NCBI GenBank assembly: GCA_004794655.1 | Contig: SMMW01000614.1 | Coordinates: 1,614,501 to 1,678,500, forward strand | DNA from: Marisa cornuarietis | Taxonomy: Eukaryota > Mollusca > Gastropoda > Architaenioglossa > Ampullariidae | Direction of reading: 5' to 3' | DNA: 64,000 bases | Part shown: in pieces, positions 11,639-24,080 of the stretch | How positions within the stretch are numbered: position 1 is the stretch's first letter | Layout: each line of letters opens with the position of its first letter | The notes under the pieces: model-generated | Databases searched by the model: none | What the model saw: the letters and a program-made list of their open reading frames with translations, nothing else | Told to the model about the DNA's origin: nothing | Program-made: the position numbers and the translations under genes

Positions 11639-12249
11639 TAAAAAGATGAATACATAGATAACATTGACTTGCGCATCTTTTGACAATATTGCGTATTCGA
11701 ACAAAACGATGCCATTGCGATAATTGGGAAAGACACAGCAATAAAAACAAAAAAACAAAAACAAAAACAAAAAATAAACAAAAAACAAAAAACAAAAAAG
11801 CAAACAAGAAAGGAAAGCAAAAACTAAATGAACAGAAAAAAACCAAACAAATAACGAAGAGAAAGCAAGAAATAAATAGAGAAAAATAGGAAACGAAAAT
11901 TATAGAAAAGAAAAAAACTGAAAGAAAAAATAAAGACGAGGAAAGAAGGGTAAAAAGAAATAATAAAAGAAACGAAAACAAGCAAAAAATAAGAAGCCCA
12001 AATCTTAGGTCAAGAAGCCAGCAAGGAAAAGCGAGCAATGAGCTGAGAACGAAAACAGCGCTGAACAAGTAGACGAGAAAGGATACCGATGATCCGTTCT
12101 TCGAGAGGTTCCCAAACACCTGTGAGGGAGAGGTGTAGCGCCACCTGGAACCACCAGCCACGAATGACATCCAGCATTCTGTTACACTTCATCCTCATGT
12201 CGTCTGCTGCCTGCATGCGGTCCTTTACAGCATGTTAGTGACGTCACTA
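11380..12249 (-). other. Possible minus-strand membrane-protein exons (hypothetical)
   Basis: On the minus strand a frame open from 12216 begins MQAADDMRMKCNRML. A second frame, entered after a cacag acceptor-like site near 12122, carries a hydrophobic stretch, FLVYLFSAVFVLSSLLAF. Further on, near 11500-11400, another frame reads AVFAVFSSLILLTSVAYHY and ends at a stop. The hydrophobic runs look like membrane segments. They flank a very T-rich (on this strand) low-complexity block at 11640-12000 that inflates apparent ORFs. A perfect palindrome with a CRE core (12236-12249) lies just upstream of the first Met. I do not recognise the protein, and it may be spurious. Confidence 0.2.
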
Positions 12250-12326
12250 GGGGGGTAGCAACAGTTTCCGCGCGTCTCTAAAACACGACCAGCACGAGTC
12301 ACAGGACTGTCACGTGATTTCCCCCC

Positions 12327-12327
<1 letters not shown>

Positions 12328-12384
<57 letters not shown>
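12328..12384. repeat. (CA)n microsatellite
   Basis: Pure CA run of 57 nt. Confidence 0.97.
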
Positions 12385-12385
<1 letters not shown>

Positions 12386-13353
12386 CTCTTCCAACGGTGC
12401 CAGATTTCCAGCAGGAGGGGAGGGTGAGGAGTATCTAGGGTGTCAGGTAGCTTGGAAAAGGGACGCGACCCCTGCTACGATTTTCTGCTCTGCTGGACAC
12501 CTTGGTTTCTGGAAATGGCCGGCTTATTGACATCGTTCAGGTCTAGACAATGGTGTCTATCATCTTGTAGACAATTGTTGAAGACACGCGAACGTGCGTT
12601 TGAGTTTTAATATGAGTGCTTTTCTCTCTGTGTGTGTGTTTAAGAGAAAGATTTGCTAGGAGCTGCTCAAACGCTAGCCCAGGAGGACCCCCCCACTCCC
12701 AAACATAAAAAATTAATAACTATAACAAGCATTTGCAGTTACCTCTTAATGCTCATATCGACAAAAGTTTACGAAGACTGGCAGAGATTTTTGTATAACC
12801 ATCATGTAAAAACTTAGTCATACTTGCTCAAACATTCGTCCATATTTGTTAGGTATAATAACGACCTTAACCTGTCTGAACTTTTGTTTCCTATTGTCAA
12901 GTCGGTTAAGTCGAGGGCTATTCAGGGTGGGATTAGCTGTTTGGCATCAGATGGCTTTGAGGATTCAATCATGCACGCAAACCTTGCAGCCTGATCTTGC
13001 CACTATTATGAAGCCAATAACTGGCAAGAAAACATTATGGAAGATGTGTCACCTGGTCTTGCAGCTATGATTATGAGGCAATAAAATGCAAAATTCGCTG
13101 CTGTGCAATAACTTCTTTAACTCCTGTAACCTCTTTAGCTTCAGTGCTCATGAAAATGCACCACCACTGCAAGGGCTGTGATCAATTGATTCTGATTGCA
13201 GTAAAGTGTACATGGGAGCACGCAAACACATCCTCATCCCCGCACGCACGCACGCAGATACACGTCAGCACACACAGGCTCTCCTACCCACGGGCCTACA
13301 AGTATTGACTAATACAAACTCACTTGAAATTTATCGCACATTAATAGATGCAA

Positions 13354-13354
<1 letters not shown>
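12385..13354. other. Intergenic, no gene
   Basis: No supported coding sequence. It contains an ordinary mix of AT-rich sequence and a short C-rich patch near 12690. Confidence 0.4.

Positions 13355-13424
<70 letters not shown>
13355..13424. repeat. (CA)n microsatellite
   Basis: Pure CA run of 70 nt. Confidence 0.97.
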
Positions 13425-13425
<1 letters not shown>

Positions 13426-13569
13426 CATTGATGAATCGTATTTAGCCAATATTCTCCACATAAACTTACAGTTATTGTCACTGGCAACGACATGCACCAT
13501 CATGTTGATAATAAATCTTGTCACTTGATTTACGATCAGAACTTCATGGGTTAAAACTCTTGCTGCTAA

Positions 13570-13830
13570 CGCGTTTGGCTTAGTGGTTAGCATTGTCCCA
13601 GCCGTACATAAAATATAAAATTAAAATGCTTTTACCTGAGATTTTTTCTCTGAAGTAAAATCGACGAAAGTCTCAAAATGGAGGTGTAAGAGCAGTTAAC
13701 ACACTGGCAAAAAACAGACTGAATGGCGTGCTTCCTTACTGGTTACTTTAATGCACACTAAGACGACACGTGTCGCTTCCGAACTGAGAGATGTACCGGT
13801 TCGATACCCGCGTGTCTGTCGGGAACGGGT
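13570..13830 (+). mobile_element. Possible tRNA-derived SINE, interrupted
   Basis: TGGCTTAGTGGTTAGC near 13576 matches a pol III A box, and GGTTCGATACCC near 13798 matches a B box. They are about 220 nt apart rather than the usual 30-60, so either the element is interrupted or these are unrelated fragments. No acceptor-stem pairing is evident, so it is not called as a tRNA. Confidence 0.3.
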
Positions 13831-14639
13831 ACCTGACTTCATAGAGGACTGGGAAAGGTAAGAGCGAGTGAGAGGAGAAGGGCGGGCACAACCATCACAA
13901 ACAACTGGCCCCGAGACAAGTGAGGTCTCTAACACCCAACAACCTAAACATGACATACGAAAATATACGAATATCTTTACATAACTCGGCTATAGCCAAA
14001 GGCTCAGAAGCCGTCAATCTTTGCATACATTATTTTTAAATTTTTAATTAAACGCAGAAGCATTCCAAGTTCGCAAAGTATTAAATCTTTACATTAAAAA
14101 TAAGTGTACTACTATTTCTGAACTCTGAAACGGGCAAAGTATTATCTCCAGTCTAAAGAGCAGCACAATGTTAGTCATAAAACACCAGGAACTATTAAGT
14201 TACCTGTTTACAGAAGAAACGATGGGTGTGTCTCCGAGGTTTGCAACATGAAAAGCCGAGTAAATGCCACACGATGAACTCAGGTCAGGCTTCCTTCACA
14301 TCAGCTGACCTTTGCATCGTTTTCTACACTTTGAGATAAGTCTCAGGGATACTTATTTCTCCTAAGGCACAGCACTTGGTATTTCCTCCTGCTAATGCAT
14401 CATCAAGGTATTGTCTCTCTCTCCTTCCGTCTGTTAATCTCTTCCGTCTACAATCAGTGTTGATCGCTCATTGACTCGCCTTCACGTCTCTCGTTAAACA
14501 TTGATCCATCAAAGCTCTTCTGTTTCGATTCGTTCGTCTGTTCTTACCTTTAGGTACGACTGTCTGAAGACAGCGATCGTCATGTGGGTTTTGAATAGCA
14601 CTGATCTAGGTGGGAGAATGTAGATGTTGCAGAATGGAA

Positions 14640-14677
14640 GAAAGTGCATGCGTGCGTCTGTGTATTTGTTTGTGCGC

Positions 14678-14740
<63 letters not shown>

Positions 14741-15115
14741 CGTTTTATTATTGCAGTGTTACTCGACCAGGTAGCCTCGTCACCTCCCGCTCAAACCGTG
14801 GAGTGTGTTGCTGTACAGTGTTTTAATTCTTTATCGAACTTGAAAATCAAGATTTTACTGCACAGGTCTTTGTCTGTCGGTCTGTCTGTCCGTATAACAG
14901 TCAGCTGTACCCAACTGGACAACAAACACGCTTCTAACTATCAGCGTCCTTTCTCGATTTTTTTTTTTTTTTTTTTTTGCCTTCAGGGCATCTTTATATT
15001 CCTTGCTGGGTGACGAATGGCTAATTTAAGATTTAAAGTGTGTTCTGCATTCAGTGCATCTCTTTTCGTCTTCATAACATGGCGCATGCTGATTCACAGG
15101 CAGCTACAATAACTG
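14640..15115 (+). repeat. Direct repeat pair I, copy 1 (with (TG)n at 14681-14739)
   Basis: A TG-rich head is followed by a block with ACTGGACAACAAACGC-like sequence, TAACTATCAGC, a poly-T run, then CCTTCAGGGCATCTTTATATTCCTT. The same order of elements, diverged, occurs at 20110-20515. It has no coding content. It is probably one end of an old tandem duplication (see 17100-19180). Confidence 0.6.
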
Positions 15116-17099
15116 TTTGGCTAAACTTCAGTTCTTCTGATGTGTTACTGGATCTGATAAAGATATCGTAGCTTCAGTTTGTTAGCAGTAACACCATACG
15201 CCGCTAAGCCCTCGACCTTTTATAACTAAACCTTTCAAAAAATCTTTTCATAGCTAACAAACTTGCTTGCAGTATTCACTTGCCTTTCCTATTTAATTCG
15301 GAGAACTGTTAATTTGCAGGCTGGAAAGAGTTAACCCCGATGAAGAATGGTATTGTCGAGGTTAGGCATCGAGTCCAGGTATCGAGCAGATTGCCCACTC
15401 GTCTTGTATAATTAATGGTCCGAAATAAAAATTTGAGTGAAGAAGAGAAAGTCATCAGGTTTTCCCGTCTTATGCTTAGAACAATCGGATTGATCCAGAA
15501 TAGGACAAGATGATGTTATAGCACAATATTAACAAACGCAAAACGATCTAAGCATAACAGGAATAACAAAACAAAACGAAAAAATCTCAACCTCAAGAAG
15601 GAAGGCTATCTACACGAGATTTCCACACCTTGAACCATTTTCGCTACAAACAGAAGTACAACAATCTAGAATCCGTAGGGGGCAATGGAAACTGTGAGTG
15701 GTTCATTATGACTAGGACACGGCGTGTGGAAGGTGGAGTCAAAAACTCCTTCGTCGTCTTTAACCTTTGTGATAGAAATATACATGTATATATATATATA
15801 TAAGGAATATATAAATATGTAATATTATATACAGAAGACATTAAAGAACTGCGCATTTACTTAAATAGACCAGCGAGCCTCAAACTTAAAAAAAGCAAAA
15901 GCGCTGAACTTTGGACTACGAAGCTTGGCTGGGGGCTATACTTGAATCCCGTACAAGGCAATAGTGTGGCATGAATCTTCACTCAGCATATTGAGACTCT
16001 GATTCCCCTTTACTTTCTTAGACTGGTTTTGCCCGAAATATAGTCTTTTGTGATACATGTGCGTGCACGCTGGTGAGACTCGCATTTTGCTGGTTACAAT
16101 GCGATTGTTAGCGTGACGGCCTCGTTGAAAGGCATGCCAGCCGTTGATTTATCTCTGTAGAGGATTTGTTTGTGTTGGTCGTCTGAAATATCAAGAGTCC
16201 AGCTTTTGTGATTGGACACTGCCTTTGGAATTTTCTCCTGGCGAGGGACAAACGTGCTTCGGGCGGTTTTCTTTATGACTTGTTTTGAGCGACCGATTTG
16301 TTCGCCTGATAGGTCCTAGGTCAGGCACTGTAAAGCTGCCATCACATGCACAGCGGACATGATGAAGAGTACGAAGGCATTGCTGACCTCACAAGAGGAA
16401 AGTGAGGTCTCTATGTCTTTTTCTAGTTGGACACAAAGATGACACCACTGCACCTTGCTCAACCCACTTGTAGACTGTCAACACAGACACTCACATCGGC
16501 GATGTTGCACTTTACTTCTTGGAGACGGTTTCCTTGGTGTTCTACCTTGATACTTACCCACTACCAGAATACAGGTAGAGACGTGTCCTTGTAACACCTG
16601 AGATACCATCCTTTTCGTCTAGATTTATCAGTATCCGTTGTCACTAACTAAACATTCCTTCATCTTCCATAAACGTTTCCCTGTATACCTTATCCCAGGT
16701 GCCACATACCTAGGTAACCGGAGGAGTACATTCAATCTCCCTCTGCAGGCGACAGAAGCAAGGCCTTTACCTATTAATATATCGCTGACAGGTAATATCC
16801 TGCTGTGGGAGAAAAGGGAAGGTGCAGCTAATGGACGTTTCACAGTTCCCCCTCTACAAATATTTAGAGGCGTGTCAGGCATTCTTTCGTACCCCAACCA
16901 TTTATTATCCTTTCTTAGGCCGATCGGGTAAATGGCAGGCTACACAAAACTGATTCAGCATCTGTATTGCAGGGTATAATATTTGCATACAGTGCATGTA
17001 TTCTACGCATAATTCTACACTTGCCAGCACGGTAGTAAACTAAGTATTAAAAAAATAGGGTGATTGATGGAAATAGTACATAGTCACACAGTTAGTACG
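15116..17099. other. Intergenic, no gene recognised
   Basis: Contains (AT)n near 15785-15800. A pair of opposed ORFs at 16628-16931 read as shadows of one another and carry no known domain. Nothing else is supportable. Confidence 0.35.
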
Positions 17100-19180
17100 T
17101 GAAGTATAAGTGGGGTGAAGCATGGCCAGGGGTACAACCGCTGAAAGCTGGTTTTCCGTATTGTGTTAGTCGCGGCCCCCGGGTGGCTCGATACACAATA
17201 GGTGTGCGCGGGTACCGGGGTGTCGAAGCCAGGCAGATATTATAACCACATGTGTAGCGGTCAAGAGGTAGCTCACCACATACAGTCTCCGGCAAGCAGA
17301 ACACCTGGTCTGTTAATTAACGGTCTAGTAGGGTGTCATTTGTTTTTCTTTTACTGCCTGGATGTAATGAGTTAGGGGTAGGTCTCGTATTGTATCGTGT
17401 GTGAATGGTGTCTTGTGTTTGACGTCTTGTGTGCGTCATTTGTTTGTCGTCATTTCGGTAAAGGGGATGACGTAAAAAAGAAGAAACAGCAGTTCCATGG
17501 ACAGATGGGAAAAGAAAAACATCGAAATCTTCGTCTCCGATAACCTCTTCATCCTCATCGTCATCTGCGGGGGCTCGTCAAGCGTTGTGTTATGTGTTAT
17601 GTGTGTGTGATATGCGTCGTGTGTATGCAAGGTAAGTGTACGCGCGTCATATTACACTGGATAAGGCTCAGTGCAAGACACTAGCTCTCTCTTTCTCACA
17701 CCCCCCCCGCCCCTTGCGTTCTCAAGATATGCAACTACAAACATCATCATGCACGGGCAGAGGCCACATCGTGATGTCCCGTTTGTCATGCAATACTCCT
17801 AATTAAAATCTGATCCCAGCTTTAAAATAGACTATGGCCTTGACAAGGTAAACATACCTATGGTGTTGACCCCTTTCTGTGCCTGATGATGCCAGATGGA
17901 ACGCGTTCGTCTGAGGATGTAAGAGGTGTTGTTGAGGTTTTATTCACAGAGAATTTGGGAAATAGTTTCTTGAACGGCTCTGCACCCTTCTACGCCTTTA
18001 ATTTATAGAAAAACAACGGTATCGACATAAGAAATTTGACAAAAATACTTGTTGGCAAATAACCTGTCATCCCATCGGCTTTCTTATGTGTGTGTACATG
18101 TGGGTACAATATGTACTGCTGGATTATCTTTTTTGTCGATCACTGACCATCATGGTATCACTTCTTTCTATATTTTGAAATGAGACCTGCATCAGATGAT
18201 AGGCCATCAAAATTATCACAAGATGGACTTCAGTAAAAAGATTCTAAACCAGCCTAGTGTGAGACTTGGTTCTGTCTTTATCGTCTGCTAATCGAAACTC
18301 TTGCAGCAACAGATTATCTCTTTGTCTGCCACTCAGAACGACACCTGTTAAATGTTGATACAGGCAGATCGCAAGCCAGGTTGAATGTTAATTAATGTTT
18401 GATTTCACGGTGCAGCTCCTGGGGGAACGCCCGTTAGTGATGAGAGTGTGTGGCAGATCGAAAGAGCTGCTCCAGACAAGAAATGCATGGCACAGAAGGT
18501 GAAAGAACGCGAGCTCCAGAAGAAAGCAAGCGGGTGACAATCAATAAATCCTTCAATCACAACAAATGCTTAGTAAGATTCCAACGATTTTGCGGCGCTT
18601 ATGACAGACATACTCCATGGGGCGTCTGGCACGCGGCAAAGTTGACACAAACTTAAAACGCAAAATATTAAAAAAATCTATCTAATACAAGGATAAAAAG
18701 AATAAAGAAAAGAAAAAAAATAGACGAAGTAAAGAGTAAATAAGATAAATGGGTAAGAACCCTACGAAAAAAAGAAAGAAAAGAACGGACGAATGGATGA
18801 ATGAAAAGCTGAAATTTTACGCGCATCTGCGCAAAGATGATCCTACCTGTACTGGCAAACCCACCTGGTATCTTGTGGTCAGAGCTTGTGTCTTGTGTCC
18901 AAGTGGCACCTGCCTGAAGACAGCCAACAACCGTAGCCAACAGAATGCGAGGGGGGAATGGGGAGGAGGGGCTCGGCTGTAGCTGCAGGACGAGGGGGGG
19001 GGGAGACTGTCGCTGACGAGCTGAAGGTAGGGGACTGTTGCCTCCGTCACGCTGCCTTAACTCTCGCCAGGTATTTGTGGGGATGGGTGGAGCTTACAGG
19101 GGTTGGGAAGGGGAATGAGTTCCTTTTTTGTCGCCTGTTGAGCAGATCGTGGAGGGAATAATAACGGTGACTGTAGGGAC
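17100..19180 (+). repeat. Direct repeat pair II, copy 1 of a ~2 kb diverged duplication
   Basis: Several blocks recur in the same order at 23600-25740: a GCGG(T)-(C/T)AAGAGGTA block (17258 / 23713); AAATAACCTGTCAT (18058 / 24125); TTGATTTCACGGTGCAGCTC (18399 / 24539); GCAGATCGAAAG..GCTGCTCCAGACAAGA (18453 / 24646); ACCTGGTATCT (18862 / 25463); and a CTGCCTTAACTCTCGCCAGGTATT-like block (19049 / 25685). Order, orientation and spacing are conserved while the sequence is strongly diverged. No ORF is conserved between the copies. Confidence 0.65.
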
Positions 19181-19277
19181 AAAGCATGTTCGCTCAGGTA
19201 GTGGTAGTTGAAACATGACCTTCCAGGCGCGGCAACTCAAGGCTGTTATAGGGATCGCACAGACTTGCGTTTGTGAG

Positions 19278-19278
<1 letters not shown>

Positions 19279-19326
<48 letters not shown>
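19279..19326. repeat. (GTAA)n microsatellite
   Basis: Twelve GTAA units. Confidence 0.95.
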
Positions 19327-19327
<1 letters not shown>

Positions 19328-20109
19328 AGAGGGTTTTGTTTTCGTCGAGGCATGGGAAACTTTATTTTAAACAGTGGAAATACATCTTCATTTTCTTAAG
19401 CTTCATCTGTGTTAAGTATAAGTAAGTGACATCAGGTTATTCTACCCCACAGTTCCCCCCCCCCCACAGCGGCAACGTGGAGATAAAGTACTTGTGGCTA
19501 CTGTCCTACCTGCATGAATGAATATAGATCAGTTTACGACCATTGTGTATTTCTACTACAGACACTACAGCCTATTTGTTAAGGTTCTTATCAGAGAGGA
19601 TAATGCCAATTCTTTGCTGGCTTACCCCATTATTACATTAACATTCTTTCTTACAAGTCGTACCCTGCCATAAATATTCAAGCGATATGACTGACTGATT
19701 CTCAGTTCTTAATGTCAAAGTAACCCACCTGTACTTGTGTTAAATAACATTTATTTTTAAACCCTCCCTTTATTTCACTGTATATATATATATGCACACA
19801 CACATCCATCCACATACCCCCCCCCCTTATAATTAATATACTGCTCGGCCAGGTGTAAATGTTGTGGCTTGTGTTGTAAACAATTTCTTTGCATGATACA
19901 TGTGATCATACTCTATAGAAATGCGAAGGTTTTTGACTATGTGTGTATAAATATAAAGGCAAGCAAACCGGCGGAAGAACGAGTTCGCCATCCGATCTGA
20001 GTGTTTCGCGCCTGTATTTGTACAATTCAATACCGAGTCGGGTGGGATTTATGTTGGCTAAAAGTCGTAGAGAAATATTGATACCATGAGACGATACCCA
20101 AGCATCTCA
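19327..20109. other. Intergenic, no gene
   Basis: AT-rich with C homopolymers near 19455 and 19820 and a short AT/CA run near 19780. No coding evidence. Confidence 0.4.
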
Positions 20110-20515
20110 GTCATTTGCTGTGCATGTCTGTGTGTATTTGTGTGTGTATGCGTGTGCGTGTGTAGAGTGTGTGTGTGCGCGTTTGTATGTATGTGTGTGT
20201 GTGTGTGGTTACTGTATATCTCCACTCATAACCCATACAGTGCAGTACGTGTTCCCCCTACATCACCCTCCTGCACTACATCGTCCCTGCGGTAACAATC
20301 ATCCTCGTATCTCTGTCTACCCATCTGTCAGCCAGCATAACTGGACAATAAACGCATTCGTAACTTTCAGCATTCATTTTACATCTTTGCCTGCAGGACC
20401 TCTTAATATTCCTGCCCCAGTAAGAAAGTTTTAGTCTCATGTTGAATTGTGAATTCAGTGCAGCTCTTGTCGCCTTCATCACACGTGCTGCGCACGCTGT
20501 CTCATAAAAAGCAAA
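20110..20515 (+). repeat. Direct repeat pair I, copy 2
   Basis: Diverged copy of 14640-15115: a TG-rich head, then ACTGGACAATAAACGC, TAACTTTCAGC, TTTGCCTGCAGGACCTCTTA and ATATTCCTG. Offset from copy 1 is about 5.4 kb. Confidence 0.6.
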
Positions 20516-20639
20516 AACTAACTCTTAGCTAACATTAAATTCACTGGATGTCAATTTTTACCGGACGTGAACTATATGAACTGTAGCCGTATTATATTTG
20601 CTGCTGGGAAAAGGGGAGAATATGGGAGAATTTCTTTTA

Positions 20640-20735
20640 GTCACAGGCCCAGGCAAGCTCTGAACAGGAGACCTTCTCTTCCGAAAAGTCAACGTTCTTG
20701 CCATCAGGCTAGTGACTATTGCAACTTTTCCAAAA
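20640..20735 (-). mobile_element. Possible tRNA-derived SINE fragment
   Basis: On the minus strand GTCACTAGCCTGATGGC is followed by a decayed box-B-like region and CAGAGCTTGCCTGGGCCTG. The order of blocks matches the better preserved candidate at 35030-35140 (-), which also ends in a GGGCCTG segment. Confidence 0.35.
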
Positions 20736-22085
20736 CTATAAGAGATGTCGGCCTTATGCTGATCCGATCTTCTTAAAGCACTATAGGGTCTTCATCCCTC
20801 TATTTGTTTGCCAGTTGAAATCTCGTATACAAAACTTGTGACATGGTACAGTATTTGCAATTTTTGTTGTAAGGGACAGGAGGGCTTCATACAAAATGTA
20901 TTATTATTATGTAAATGACTACTGTCGCAGTTAGAGCGTAGACAAAGTTTCGAGTTATCCGATCTTTGCACAATAGGAGCCGCACATAAAAAAAGCTGTT
21001 GTAACACGCAGAGCAAAAGCGAAGATAAATAGAAAAGCTTTGCCAACCACACAACAGAAATGTTAGGTGTGTGTATGTCATTCTAGTCTCACACCGGGAG
21101 AACATTACTGCAGCTAGTGAAGCAGTGAGTCGGTTGATGGACTGTGAACACAAACTCTCACCAAAGAGGATCAACAAGAGCGACCGGTGTTATACGAGAG
21201 CTGGAAGTCAGACGGCGGGCACAACCTTTGGGACAGTAAACACTGTTAGCCGCTTGGGTGTGCCGCGCCCTGGTTCTGACAATTGTGTACTGGCAAGGCA
21301 CGCACGCACGCACATACACACACACATCTGAGCGATTCCTTAAAACCTTGAGTTGCGGCCCCCGGAAGGTCATGTTTCAACTGCCACCACCTGATTGAAC
21401 ATGCTGCTTCGCCTCTACCGTCCCCGTCATTATACCCGCCACTGTCTGCCCCACAGACGATTGTATACCGGCAAAACATCTCCCCCCCCCCAACCACACA
21501 CACACGCACACATCCACACGGCACACACGCTTGCATACTTGTCAGAAATAGAGCTTGAAAACATTACAAATTGGTAACTTCTCTCATTAAGAAAAAATAC
21601 ATTAGCAATAGTTTTGTTTTGCAAGTAACTCCAATTAATGAAAACTAGAAACTACACTATTTTGTTACTCCCCGTCGAACTTTCCAGCAACCATCACTTT
21701 CTCTCCCACGGCTTCGACCTGTCCCTGAACCATCGCGGGCATTGTTCCCCCACCCGCTCCCAGAGTCCAAGGCCAGACTTCATGGTTTACTAGGTGTGTC
21801 CACGCGTGGTGTGATTGTGTTTGAGAGCGTGTGTAAGTGTGTGCATGTGTGTGTGAATGTCGGTGCGCGTGCATGTACGTGCGCATGTGTGTACGCGTGT
21901 GATGACCGCAGGTAGGTGTGCATGTGTGTACGACAGTCCCAACGGGTCTGGCCAGGGCCTTCCTGTGGATCAAGCGACCTTGCGACACGCAATAACAATT
22001 ACAGGTCAGGGACAGGTCAGGGCTGGCCATTACGCAGCCGTCGTGAGTAAAGGGACAGTGTGGTGGTCGTCCGCCTCTACAAAAA
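20736..22085. other. Intergenic, no gene
   Basis: Several CA/TG-rich imperfect tracts (21300-21330, 21490-21530, 21800-21930) create low-complexity ORFs on both strands. No domain is visible. Confidence 0.4.
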
Positions 22086-22086
22086 T

Positions 22087-23395
22087 ATACGATACCAAAG
22101 AAAGGAGACCTTGGTGACTGTAATAACTGGAGAGGCATCACATTGCTATCCATCACCAGCAAAATGCGTAGCCGTATAATCCTCCAGCCCATTACAACAA
22201 CAGTAAACTCCATACTCCGACAAGAACAAGCTGGCTACCGGAAAGGACGATCATGCATCGACCACATTTTTGTGCTGCGACAGATCCTGGAACAATCGCA
22301 GGAGTGGAACAGTCCACTGTATATGGCCTTTATTGACTTTGAGAAAGCATTTGACAACCTACTTCTTGCCTCTCTATGGAAGATTCTACGTCACTATGGC
22401 ATCCCAAGGAAACTGGTTAACATCATCCTTATACGAAATTTTGAAAGCCTGGTCATCCGCAACAACCATCTGACTGAACCCTTTAGAGTGGATACAGGCG
22501 TCAAGCAGGGGTGCTTCCTGTCACCAATACTGTTCACACTGGCCATTGATTGGCTCATACGTCGTGTCACTCAGGGAAGTCTACAGGACCTACAGTGGAC
22601 TCTAACCACAGTCTTGGAGGATCTAGACTGCGCCGACGAGCTAGGGCTGCTATCCCATAGGCACCAAGACCTTTAAGATAAGATCGAAAACCTTAGTAAG
22701 ACTGCCAGCATGATAGGACTCAGAGTCAACACTCGAAGAACAACATGACAGCAGGAGTCCACTAGTAGACGTAAAAGAATTTGTGTACCTGGGCAGCAAG
22801 GTGACAGTAGATTGTGACTATGCACAAGAGGTCAACACCAGGATCAGCAAAGCCAATCAAACTTTTGCAATGCTTAAGCCTATCTGGAGATCCACTGGCA
22901 TCAGCAGCCATACAAAGATCAGGATCTTCAAGAGCAACGTCCTCCGTGTCCTCCTATATGGGTCAGACTGCTGGAAGACCACAGCCTCCATCGAGATAAA
23001 GCTAGAAGTGTTTCAAACCAAGTGTCTGCGGCGCATACAAAAGATCTTCTGGCCCAACACCATCACAAAATGAACTGCGCAAGAGGGTGGTGATGTGCAC
23101 CAAGGCAGAAGCGATCCAACTTCGGCGCTGGCGATGGTTAGGTCACGTGTGCCGCATGCCTCCAGACTCGATCCCCAGAACAGCCTTGCGGTGAGCACCA
23201 CAGGGAAAGAGGAACAGAGGGAGGGCCAAAGAGACATGGAGGCGATCCATCGAGAAGGACCTCAAGAGGCTTATCACTTGAGACAACCCCCAGAACAGCA
23301 GCAGACAGAACCAGATGAGGGTCCCTTGCTGTCGCCTCACGCGCCAGACGGCACCAGGAGGACTGATGATGATGACACAAACGCTAGTAGTACAG
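22087..23395 (+). pseudogene. Decayed RTE-like LINE reverse transcriptase
   Basis: The sequence opens IPKKGDLGDCNNWRGITLL, the start of a LINE reverse transcriptase palm region. It has QAGYRKGRSCIDHIF, AFIDFEKAFD (RT motif A), VKQGCFLSPILF (motif B) and, where the catalytic FADD should be, CADE. A stop at 22674 and frame changes follow, then FVYLGS and a W-R-W-L-G-H-V-C-R-M block near 23125. It belongs to the same broad group as the element at 2112-2983 but is older: the catalytic Asp pair is lost and the frame is broken in at least two places. It sits inside copy 2 of the local duplication. Confidence 0.85.
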
Positions 23396-23954
23396 TATTT
23401 CGCACATGTTCACAACACAAATGCCGACGGCATAGTCGTCTTCTAGCTGACAAAAACAAGACGGGGGAGGGGCGACAGGCCGACAGCAGGGCAGGACGTT
23501 GCTGCACTATATACAGCAGGGTAAGAGTGCATGCACTTTCATCTGTATGTCATGCCCAGCCGAGCACTAGATAACAACTGATTCTATGATGTACGTGGAA
23601 TGCCCGCGGCTACTGGTACGGTTCAGTACCCCCGAAAAGGGCGACAGTAGCAAAAGGGAGTGTGCGATAAGGGGTTGAAGGAAATATCGAGCTTCGGGCA
23701 GCGAGGCGTGTTGCGGTTAAGAGGTAACCTGCTCGCGGCAGGCAGGATACCATGCAGTTAAAAGTCTAGTGTTGTGCATTTAAAAAAAAATCGTTGTGTG
23801 AAGATAAGTGCAAGATATAAGTCGGAGACCTGATTGTAGGGCCGTGATGTAAGCTGTCAAACTCGTGATGTCACTCTTGTTTATCTATACACCCATAAGG
23901 CTTCAGTTTTCCCCATAAGCTTCTTCATTGACAAGGTGAATAGCGATGTTTGTA

Positions 23955-24080
23955 GGTAGGTATGTATCTCGGGAACGGAAACGATAGAAAGGAGGTGTTA
24001 ACCCATGTTGGGGAAATAATGCGCTGATCGTTACCCAGTCATTATAAAAAAATTCCACCCTAATAGACCTTTAACTTCTA
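23955..24080 (+). repeat. Dispersed repeat, copy 1
   Basis: A block with TAGGTATGTATCTCGG, then TTACCCAGTCATTA, an A-run, and CCCTAATAGACCTTTAAC. It matches 57480-57600 in the same order (TGTATCTCGG, TTACCCAGTCATTA, A-run, CCCTACTATGCCTTTAAC). It is probably an old transposable-element fragment. Confidence 0.55.

Noticed and set aside
11514..12170. 218-codon minus-strand ORF
   Set aside because: Most of it is a Phe/Leu/Ser low-complexity translation of a T/C-rich tract. Only the short hydrophobic parts were kept, as a low-confidence note.
13570..13830. tRNA gene
   Set aside because: A-box and B-box matches are too far apart and no cloverleaf pairing was found; at most a broken SINE.
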